A DNA stretch of 11,365 bases. It comes from an uncultured Duganella sp. Lineage in GTDB: Bacteria; Pseudomonadota; Gammaproteobacteria; Burkholderiales; Burkholderiaceae. The notes under the pieces were generated by a model. It was not told where the DNA came from. It saw only the letters and a list, made by a program, of their open reading frames with translations, and did no database searches. Below are positions 1 through 5,434 of this stretch, in pieces. Position 1 is the stretch's first letter; the number at the start of each line of letters is the position of its first letter. Location of the stretch: assembly GCA_946482635.1 (NCBI GenBank), contig CAMLSG010000179.1, positions 1 through 11,365 of the forward strand, in the 5' to 3' direction. The translations under genes and the position numbers were made by a program.

Positions 1-10
1 TGAGTGCTGG

Positions 11-29
11 AAGCGGGCCAGTCCCGCTT
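11..29 (+). other. Perfect hairpin just upstream of the glycosylase start
   Basis: The arms AAGCGGG (11-17) and CCCGCTT (23-29) are perfectly complementary and enclose a 5-nt loop, CCAGT. No T-run follows on either strand, so it is not a standard intrinsic terminator. It ends 6 nt before the ATG at 36, exactly where a ribosome binding site would sit, and no purine-rich Shine-Dalgarno is visible there. It may be the stem of a terminator for a gene left of the window or a structure that limits translation of the glycosylase. The role is unproven. Confidence 0.4.
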
Positions 30-35
30 GATAGA

Positions 36-614
36 ATGGCCGGCATGACGACAAGCACTTCATGCCGGGATGCGCTCAAGCGCTGCTTCGACCCGGTCGT
101 AGACCATCGCACCCGCCTGCTGGTGTTGGGCAGCCTGCCGGGCGATAAATCGCTCGCTGTGCAGGAGTATTACGGCCACCGCCAGAACAAGTTCTGGGAG
201 CTGGTCGGAGAGGTCATCAGCACTGACTTGCGCGCCATGACGTATGATGCGCGGCTCGCAGCGCTGCGCGATCACGGTATCGGCCTGTGGGACGTTGTCG
301 CCGAAGCGCATCGTAAAGGAAGCCTGGACAGCGCAATTCGCAACCGCAATGAGAACGATCTTCTCGGATTGCTTGACCGCTTTCCCAACATCAAAGCGAT
401 TGCCTTCAACGGTGGCACGGCAGGGCGCTTAGGCGTTCAAGTGCTCGGTCCGCGAGCCGTTGAGTATCAAATTCTGATTTTGCCGTCGAGTAGTCCGGCG
501 TACACCGTGCCATTTGCTGATAAAGCCAAGCTGTGGCTGGCGTTACAGTCCGTAGTAAAAATGGCCATGTCGCAGTCGCAGTCCGCAGGCGGCCAAGAGC
601 GAACGCGCAGGTAA
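36..614 (+). CDS. DNA-deoxyinosine (hypoxanthine) glycosylase, UDG superfamily
   Basis: This 192-aa protein is a predicted base-excision repair enzyme that removes hypoxanthine (deaminated adenine) from DNA, belonging to the UDG-superfamily hypoxanthine-DNA glycosylase group (family 6). The visible signatures are GSLPGDKSL at residues 32-40, followed by EYYGHRQNKFW (44-54), where N51 is the candidate motif-1 catalytic asparagine. There is a central GIGLWDVV segment (81-88), and LPSSSPAY (149-156) supplies the motif-2-like loop near the C-terminus. Length fits the family. A second in-frame ATG at 45 would remove only three residues, and neither start has a clear Shine-Dalgarno. The gene stands alone on the plus strand. 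It is convergent with the next gene, with only 6 bp between the two stop codons and no hairpin terminator in the gap. A cytosolic location is expected. Family assignment is confident; substrate is from family knowledge. Confidence 0.88.
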   Translation: MAGMTTSTSCRDALKRCFDPVVDHRTRLLVLGSLPGDKSLAVQEYYGHRQNKFWELVGEVISTDLRAMTYDARLAALRDHGIGLWDVVAEAHRKGSLDSAIRNRNENDLLGLLDRFPNIKAIAFNGGTAGRLGVQVLGPRAVEYQILILPSSSPAYTVPFADKAKLWLALQSVVKMAMSQSQSAGGQERTRR

Positions 615-620
615 GCCAAT

Positions 621-1691
621 CTACCAGGTAAACGTGACAGGCATGCCCTCCTCACTGAGCAGTTTAGCGGTCGAGCCCGTCAGCGTATCGAAAATAAAAT
701 AATTCATCTCGTTTCGATATACCAAGTGGCGGTCATCGAGCCAGCCAGTGATAAACAAAGTGTCGCCTGCGCACTGTTCAAAATGACCTCTAGCGACTGT
801 TCTAGTCGCTCCGTGCGTGTTCATGACGAGGAGCGGGTAGGTCGGATCGTTCGGACGTTCGTCGATATATGCGCGCCAGCTGCGCTCTGTGGACCATGCC
901 GAACGCTCAGCCAGCGCAGAGCGCGGCAAGATCTTCTTGAACTCTGGAATTTGTTGCGCACCGCGCCAAAATTCGTGGCGGTACATTTGAGTGTTGTAGC
1001 GGCCGGCTATTGTCTCGATTCGCTGAGTCGCAAGGTGATAGGAAAAATAGGCGAATCCATCTTTGGTCCACTCGGTACGCACCAGTATCAACAGCTCCTT
1101 TCCATCTTGCGACCAGGTGGTCGAAATCAGCACGGCCTTGTGAGTGTCTACTAGTGGCAACGGGACGCGCTGTAAGCGCAGCACGGTAGTGTCGAACAGA
1201 TAGATGCCTGCACGGTTGGCATCCGCCCAGCGGCTGTCGTACCACGCGCTAATGACGAAATACCGGCTGTCCGGTGAAAAACTGGGAATACTACTGCCGT
1301 ATGGCGGATGCTCGTAGATCAGCCGTTCTTTGTGGTCGTGACGGTCATACAGCCAATATTGAGTCGTGTTTGCTCCTTTCGGCTCGCCCTTATAGCCGAG
1401 CCAGCGGCCGTCGCCGGACGGATGCAAGCTTGTCGCGAGGTTAAAAGCGTGATCGGACAAGCTGGTCGTGGCCCCGCTACTTAGGTCCATCTTCATCAGG
1501 CGCCCGTTCGCTTCCATCACATATAGCGGTACCTGAATGCGCATTGATGCCAGTGGAACCAGGCGTTTACCGCTCGTGTTTGGTTGGCCGCATCCCATGC
1601 CAATGCCCGCCCGCGAAGCCGTTGCCGAGCAAGTTGAGGCGGTCGCGAGAATCACGAGGGCCAGACGACGAATCATAGTCCTTCGGTACAT
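621..1691 (-). CDS. Exported TolB/WD40-like beta-propeller protein, function unknown
   Basis: This 356-aa protein has a Sec-type signal peptide: RR followed by a hydrophobic stretch (residues 8-26, LALVILATASTCSATAS). The rest contains repeated blade-like segments of the PD40/TolB type, for example LHPSGDGRWLGYKG (89-102), SFSPDSRYFVISAW (137-150), and a TWSQDGKELLILVR-type copy near residue 190. A WLDDRHLVY segment lies near the C-terminus. These resemble propeller blades in which a Ser/His-Pro-Asp/Ser-Gly turn leads into a hydrophobic strand. No catalytic peptidase domain follows the propeller, so it is more likely a binding or scaffold protein than a prolyl oligopeptidase. An internal ATG at 1676 (residue 6) gives MIRRLAL and is an equally good start; AAGGA lies close upstream of it but with very short spacing. 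It is convergent with the DNA glycosylase. I do not recognise a specific family and assign no function. Confidence 0.7.
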   Translation of the reverse strand: MYRRTMIRRLALVILATASTCSATASRAGIGMGCGQPNTSGKRLVPLASMRIQVPLYVMEANGRLMKMDLSSGATTSLSDHAFNLATSLHPSGDGRWLGYKGEPKGANTTQYWLYDRHDHKERLIYEHPPYGSSIPSFSPDSRYFVISAWYDSRWADANRAGIYLFDTTVLRLQRVPLPLVDTHKAVLISTTWSQDGKELLILVRTEWTKDGFAYFSYHLATQRIETIAGRYNTQMYRHEFWRGAQQIPEFKKILPRSALAERSAWSTERSWRAYIDERPNDPTYPLLVMNTHGATRTVARGHFEQCAGDTLFITGWLDDRHLVYRNEMNYFIFDTLTGSTAKLLSEEGMPVTFTW

Positions 1692-1846
1692 ATTGCCACC
1701 ATGGTTTAGTTAATTAATGTGCAACTCTACACGACGCGGTTCGCAGCGGGAAGGCGGACATTGAACATGGGAGTAACTCTGCAGGCACGGAAAGCGCTGT
1801 GCGGCATGTGCCGGTCCTGACGCCCAGGAGTTGCCGGCCAGGGAAA

Positions 1847-1857
1847 ATGTTAAACAT
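1847..1857. promoter_or_regulatory. 11-bp palindrome, possible operator
   Basis: ATGTT-A-AACAT is a perfect inverted repeat around a single A. It lies 156 bp from the propeller start and about 190 bp from the SUFU start, and 58 bp left of the larger palindrome. It is short enough to occur by chance in AT-rich DNA, so it is recorded only as a candidate regulator site. Confidence 0.25.
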
Positions 1858-1915
1858 GCTGGAAGATGGGATGTCAAAGTGCTTGGTTTTGCCGGCCCAT
1901 TCAATATTTCAGTGG

Positions 1916-1936
1916 ATAGTATTAAATTAACACTAT
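1916..1936. promoter_or_regulatory. 21-bp near-perfect palindrome, candidate operator upstream of the SUFU gene
   Basis: The left arm ATAGTATTAA (1916-1925) and right arm TTAACACTAT (1927-1936) pair at nine of ten positions around a central A. Dyads of this size and composition are typical of dimeric repressors or activators such as TetR, MarR or LysR types. It ends 110 bp before the SUFU GTG and 225 bp from the propeller ATG, so it could control either gene. No T-run makes it a terminator. The protein that binds is unknown. Confidence 0.45.
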
Positions 1937-2046
1937 AAGCTGCGCTTCTCGATCGACAAAGCAGGGATGGGCTAAAGGGAGGAAAACATTTTGGGGCAGG
2001 ACTGTTTTGAGTTTGTTTTTCATCGCAACCACAGACCGGAGCAATT

Positions 2047-3126
2047 GTGAGCACAAATCAGGCGAACGCCATGGACGATGACGATTCCGCTGGCTGGTCC
2101 GCCATCAACGCCAGCCTCGCGCCGCTGTATGGCGACCAGGAGCCCCAGCACATGGGCACCATTATCAGTTACCGGCTAGGTGGCCCGGACCCGCTCGATG
2201 GCATCAGCGCCTACTACCGCGCGCATCCGGTGCCGCATTGGCATTACGTCACGTTCGGCTTCTCGGAACTGTACGGCAAAGAGCAGGAATACGAAGAGGT
2301 CAGCGGTTATGGTTTCGAACTGACTTTCCGCTTGCGGGCTGCAGAGGGAGCAACCGAGGCGCCGAGGTGGGTGTTCTCGCTGCTGCAAAATCTTGCGCGC
2401 TATGTCTTCAAGACAGGCAACGTCTTTAGGCCGGGCGAATGGATGACGGCCAACGGCCCGATCGCGCTGGACACTGACACCAGGATCTGCTCGATGGCCA
2501 TGACGAACGACCCGGAACTACCTGCCATCGACACCCCGAATGGACACCTCGAGTTCATCCAGGTAGTCGGCCTTACTCTGGAAGAAGAATATGCGGCGAA
2601 GCAGTGGTCTCCGCAACATGTGCTGGATACCTTCCTGCCCCGCATGCCGTTGTGGATTACGGACTTGGAGCGCGGCACGCTGCTGGACGACCCTGACCTG
2701 GCCGCACAAGTAAAGGCCGGCATGGAGCGCGACGGCTCAGGCAGCGGTTTCCTGTACACGGACGTGTTGAACGTTGAGCAGAACAAGCGCCTGCTGCGTG
2801 CGCCGCTGACTGAAGTGACGCTAGGGGCGCGCCAGGTAGACGAACTGTGTGCATTGCTTCCGCTGCGGATTCCTTTCGGCCGGCCGTTCACGCTGGCCGG
2901 GCGCGACTGGCAATTGCAATTTGAGCCGGGCGATGCGTGCAGCGTCAGGATGCACGACGGCAGCGTCGTGGTCACCATGACGCCCGCGTGCGCGCAAGAC
3001 TTCGCCCACACGGTGCGTCCGCAGGCAGGCCGCTACCAGCTGGCCCAGTTGCCCACCGTATGCTGGATCGTGCAAAAGACCCTGATCCGCGACCCCGATG
3101 GCAATGTCGTCACAACCATCGGCTGA
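2047..3126 (+). CDS. Suppressor of fused (SUFU) domain protein
   Basis: This 359-aa protein is recognisable as a bacterial SUFU homologue. N-terminal SUFU signatures are GGPDPLDGISAYYR (45-58), HWHYVTFGFSELYG (64-77), SGYGFELTFRL (86-96), LLQNLARYVF (112-121), PNGHLEFIQVVGLT (164-177) and WITDLERG (203-210). As I remember the animal protein, several of these runs are nearly identical to it. The region after residue 250 (LTEVTLGARQVDEL..., FTLAGRDWQLQF) looks like the C-terminal SUFU lobe, so this appears to be the two-lobed form rather than an isolated domain. In animals SUFU sequesters GLI transcription factors. In bacteria the superfamily has been proposed to include immunity proteins of polymorphic toxin systems, but no toxin gene is adjacent here. 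The start is GTG at 2047, supported by GGAG at 2038-2041 with 5-nt spacing. The protein is predicted cytosolic. A small membrane protein gene follows after 10 bp. Role in this organism is unknown. Confidence 0.9.
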   Translation: MSTNQANAMDDDDSAGWSAINASLAPLYGDQEPQHMGTIISYRLGGPDPLDGISAYYRAHPVPHWHYVTFGFSELYGKEQEYEEVSGYGFELTFRLRAAEGATEAPRWVFSLLQNLARYVFKTGNVFRPGEWMTANGPIALDTDTRICSMAMTNDPELPAIDTPNGHLEFIQVVGLTLEEEYAAKQWSPQHVLDTFLPRMPLWITDLERGTLLDDPDLAAQVKAGMERDGSGSGFLYTDVLNVEQNKRLLRAPLTEVTLGARQVDELCALLPLRIPFGRPFTLAGRDWQLQFEPGDACSVRMHDGSVVVTMTPACAQDFAHTVRPQAGRYQLAQLPTVCWIVQKTLIRDPDGNVVTTIG

Positions 3127-3136
3127 TCGCCGCGCC

Positions 3137-3565
3137 ATGGGAAAAGCTCGCGCATTATTCGCTTGCCTCGCATTGGCATTTGCCATTGGCGGGTTCTTTC
3201 TGTGGGCGAAGGCTGAGTACGGACATCCGGAGGCTGTATCGGTAGCGAAGTCTTTTTTATCCCGGATGCAAAGTGGTGATGTTGAAGGTGCTTTTGAACT
3301 GACCACCAAGAACGGTTACGTTGGCAAGACTCCCGCAGATCTGCGTGCGTTCGCACAGCGCCACACCTGCATGAGTGGCCGACTTGCCTGGACCTCTCCG
3401 CCGCAGACCAATGGGAACCGGCTGCGCAGGTTAATCCGCGGACAAGAGGTCGACATGAACGAATTGAACGTGGAGTTTGAGGGGACTTGTTTGCTGAGTG
3501 TCAGGTTGCGCCGCACTTCGGACAAGGGGTGGCGCGTTTTCTATTTTGCGAGCCACGCGGGATAG
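3137..3565 (+). CDS. Small membrane-anchored protein, unknown function
   Basis: This 142-aa protein has one N-terminal hydrophobic helix (about residues 6-24, ALFACLALAFAIGGFFLWA) that may be an uncleaved anchor or signal. A soluble domain of about 115 residues follows. Its beginning, VAKSFLSRMQSGDVEGAFELT, resembles the first helices of NTF2/DUF4878-like cone-shaped domains that bind small ligands, but this is only pattern resemblance. Two cysteines (in HTCMSG and EGTCLL) could form a disulfide if the domain is periplasmic. The chosen ATG lies 10 bp after the SUFU stop. An upstream ATG at 3098 would add 13 residues and overlap SUFU; neither start has a clear Shine-Dalgarno. Same strand and tight spacing suggest co-transcription with SUFU. 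It is convergent with the downstream YiiX-type gene. No family name can be assigned. Confidence 0.65.
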   Translation: MGKARALFACLALAFAIGGFFLWAKAEYGHPEAVSVAKSFLSRMQSGDVEGAFELTTKNGYVGKTPADLRAFAQRHTCMSGRLAWTSPPQTNGNRLRRLIRGQEVDMNELNVEFEGTCLLSVRLRRTSDKGWRVFYFASHAG

Positions 3566-3628
3566 GTTGGGGGCGCAAGTCAGGGAGCGGCCCACGCCCC
3601 TCACGCGCAGGACAACCCGTGCTGCAAA

Positions 3629-4360
3629 TTAGTGAAGTTGTAGTGGAGCGTTCGGAAGTTTGACCGAGCCTGCTACCTTTGCGGCTTCGACAAAACCGTC
3701 GAAGACAGCATGCAGTTGAGGGCTGTTCATGACGCTGGCCGGCGTCACCGTCTCGCGCTTCCATGGAATTTGCCCGAAGTACCAATACTTCCAGAAGGAC
3801 TGATCGGCGTCGGGATTGCGCGCGAGCAGCGCGGCAAACGATTCCGTCTCGCCCACCGCGACGCCGCTTGCCTCGCGCAGCACTTCGTGCACGAAGCGCG
3901 AGCAGAACTGGCGCCGCGAGTGCAGGTCGAAGCCGGTGTCGTACAGGATTCCCATGCGCGTATCGGCTGCCTGGACCAGGCCGCGCTGCTGCTCGGCCGT
4001 CAGCGGCATATTCAGGCGGCTCACTCCGACCCGGCCGCCTTCGGAACGCGCCAGGAAAGGTCCAAGGCCGCCGCGCTTGGACACTGGAAAAGTGCTTTCC
4101 GCGATCACGGGTTCAGCGCCATCGGTCGCAACGACGATCCCGACATGATTGGTCCAGCTGTTGGTGGTTTCGGCAACCTTGCGAAAGGGCAGGGCGCTGA
4201 CCCGGATGAAGACCAGGTCGCCGACTTGCAGTTGCTGGGCCAATGCCGGCGTGGACACGGTCGGTAGCTCCGTTGCGGCTGATGCGCCCTGCGCAAGCAA
4301 GCCCATTGCCAGGATGGCGAAAGTACGGCAACAGTGCCGCAGGCGGTGATGTCCCCACAT
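3629..4360 (-). CDS. Exported YiiX/YebB-type permuted NlpC/P60 cysteine hydrolase
   Basis: This 243-aa protein has a signal peptide (hydrophobic FAILAMGLLA at residues 14-23, probable cleavage after GASA, 25-28). The mature domain has the circularly permuted papain-like layout of the YiiX/YebB/YaeF group, in which the histidine precedes the cysteine. GDLVFIR is at 47-53, TNHVGIVV with H72 at 70-77, IAEST with E88 as the likely third polar residue at 87-91, and QFCSRFVHEVL with C153 at 151-161. Known relatives are amidases or acyl hydrolases/transferases acting on peptidoglycan peptides or lipids, so an envelope substrate in the periplasm is plausible but unproven. The start is well supported: AAGGAG on the minus strand (4372-4367) lies 6 nt before the ATG. 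It is divergent from the Nudix-fusion gene across 135 bp. The C-terminal 50 residues are not part of the core motif set. Confidence 0.8.
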   Translation of the reverse strand: MWGHHRLRHCCRTFAILAMGLLAQGASAATELPTVSTPALAQQLQVGDLVFIRVSALPFRKVAETTNSWTNHVGIVVATDGAEPVIAESTFPVSKRGGLGPFLARSEGGRVGVSRLNMPLTAEQQRGLVQAADTRMGILYDTGFDLHSRRQFCSRFVHEVLREASGVAVGETESFAALLARNPDADQSFWKYWYFGQIPWKRETVTPASVMNSPQLHAVFDGFVEAAKVAGSVKLPNAPLQLH

Positions 4361-4455
4361 GATGTTCTCCTTGAAAGTTGGTTTGGTTCATTTCCTGGAG
4401 TTTCGTCAAAAGGTGTGGAAAGCAGAAGTTTTATTTCCAAGATATCATCAGCAGA

Positions 4456-4483
4456 TTGGCTTGGTATCACCAAGCGATACTCT
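4456..4483 (+). promoter_or_regulatory. Candidate sigma70 promoter for the Nudix-GT operon
   Basis: TTGGCT (4456-4461) and TACTCT (4478-4483), separated by 16 bp, give a modest match to -35/-10 hexamers. A start near 4490 would leave a very short leader before the ATG at 4496, partly removing the AGGGA ribosome site at 4486-4490, so the true start may come from another promoter in the gap. Confidence rests mainly on its coincidence with the palindrome. Confidence 0.3.
4459..4475. promoter_or_regulatory. Perfect FadR/PdhR-type palindrome, candidate GntR operator
   Basis: The site has 7-bp perfect arms GCTTGGT (4459-4465) and ACCAAGC (4469-4475) around ATC. The core TTGGTATCACCAA matches the TNGTNNNACNA pattern of FadR-subfamily GntR regulators and the TTGGTnnnACCAA centre of PdhR-like sites. 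It overlaps the end of the candidate -35 hexamer and fills the spacer of the best plus-strand promoter for the Nudix-glycosyltransferase pair, a position where a bound repressor would block RNA polymerase. No GntR gene is in the window, so the regulator would be encoded elsewhere. Confidence 0.5.
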
Positions 4484-4495
4484 ATAGGGAAGCCC

Positions 4496-5434
4496 ATGCA
4501 AGATTACGTCCGCATTCAGTCCGAGCAGCTACTGTCCGACAACTGGTACGTGCTCAAGACCACCACCTTCGATTTGAAGCGCCGCGATGGCCGCTGGCAG
4601 ACCATGAGCAGGGAAACCTATGACCGCGGCAACGGTGCGGTGGCACTGCTGTACAACCGCGCCCGCCGCACGGTGCTGCTGACGCGCCAGTTCCGCTTTC
4701 CCGCCTACGTCAACCAGCACGACGGCTACCTGATCGAAGCGCCGGCCGGACTGCTGGATGAGGCGCATCCGGAACAGCGTATGCACGCCGAGCTGGAAGA
4801 GGAAACCGGCTACAAAGTGGACAAGTTGCAGCCGGTTTTCGACGTGTTCATGAGCCCTGGCTCCGTCACCGAGCGCTTGCACTTCTTCGTTGGCGAATAT
4901 GACGCAGGCTCGAAAATAGGCAGCGGCGGCGGGCTGGAAGAAGAGGGTGAAGATATCGAAGTCATTGAACTGGATGCCGACAAGGCACTGGTAATGACGG
5001 CCAGCGGCGAGATCAAGGACGCCAAAACCATCATGCTGCTGCAGTACCTGCACCTGCATCTTCTGCCGCCGCGCAGCATGATGATCCTGGTCGCGGGCCC
5101 CTACCGCTCTGGCACAGGCGACGATCCGGCGCGCATGGCTGCCAATGTGGCCGCCATGGAAGCCTTTGTGCTGCCGCTGTACCGCAAAGGCCACACGCCG
5201 GTACTGGGCGAGTGGCTGGCGCTGCCAGTGTTGCATGCTGCTGGCTCGACATCCGTCGGGGATGGCGTATATGAAGAGATCTTTCATCCGCATTGTGAGC
5301 GCTTGCTCGCACACTGTAACGCCGTCTTGCGCATTGGCGGAGCCTCCACCGGGGCGGATGCCATGGTTGCCGAAGCGCGCAGGCGCGGCAAGCTGGTGTA
5401 CCACGACCTGTCGGAAATCCCGGAAGCGCGATGA
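4496..5434 (+). CDS. NudK-type Nudix hydrolase fused to a nucleoside 2-deoxyribosyltransferase-like domain
   Basis: This is a 312-aa two-domain protein. Residues 1-191 match NudK (GDP-mannose pyrophosphatase type): the Nudix box runs from G85 to Y106 with catalytic-helix glutamates E99, E102 and E103. Two NudK hallmarks are MSPGSVTERLHFFVGEY (119-135) and the GGLEEEGEDIEVIEL loop (145-159). The usual box arginine is A98. Residues 195-308 form a second Rossmann-like domain: MMILVAGPYRSG (195-206), a middle helix with N218, KGHTPVLGEWLALP (231-244), and AVLRIGGASTGADAMVAEA (276-294). This resembles the DUF4406/nucleoside 2-deoxyribosyltransferase-like fold. A NudK normally ends near residue 190, so the second domain is an addition, with no stop or ribosome site at the junction. 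The start at 4496 is supported by AGGGA at 4486-4490 (5-nt spacing); the reading frame is open further upstream without a ribosome site. It overlaps the glycosyltransferase by ATGA, implying coupled translation. A role in nucleotide-sugar or modified-nucleotide turnover is inferred. Confidence 0.88.
   Translation: MQDYVRIQSEQLLSDNWYVLKTTTFDLKRRDGRWQTMSRETYDRGNGAVALLYNRARRTVLLTRQFRFPAYVNQHDGYLIEAPAGLLDEAHPEQRMHAELEEETGYKVDKLQPVFDVFMSPGSVTERLHFFVGEYDAGSKIGSGGGLEEEGEDIEVIELDADKALVMTASGEIKDAKTIMLLQYLHLHLLPPRSMMILVAGPYRSGTGDDPARMAANVAAMEAFVLPLYRKGHTPVLGEWLALPVLHAAGSTSVGDGVYEEIFHPHCERLLAHCNAVLRIGGASTGADAMVAEARRRGKLVYHDLSEIPEAR

Larger units (their letters stand above)
1692..2046. other. 355-bp AT-rich divergent intergenic region
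   Basis: No convincing gene lies here. It separates the divergently oriented propeller and SUFU genes and is distinctly richer in A/T than its surroundings, notably around 1900-1990. It contains an 11-bp perfect palindrome (1847-1857), a 21-bp near-perfect palindrome (1916-1936) and TTAATTAA at 1710-1717 close to the propeller start. The minus strand is open across most of it, but that frame is Cys/Pro/Ser-rich, resembles no family and overlaps the SUFU start. Promoters for both neighbours must lie here; I could not pick a -35/-10 pair with confidence. Confidence 0.6.

Noticed and set aside
1710..2054. Minus-strand open frame of 114 codons in the intergenic gap
   Set aside because: Cys/Pro/Ser-rich with no recognisable domain; it overlaps the SUFU start and both palindromes.
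3570..3600. GGGGCG...CGCCCC inverted repeat between the convergent genes at 3565 and 3629
   Set aside because: Only 6-bp arms with a 19-nt loop and no T-run on either strand; not a convincing terminator.
4334..4495. N-terminal extension of the Nudix fusion to an ATG at 4334
   Set aside because: It would overlap the divergent YiiX-type gene and the palindrome, has no ribosome site, and the added residues are not NudK-like; ATG 4496 has AGGGA at the correct spacing.
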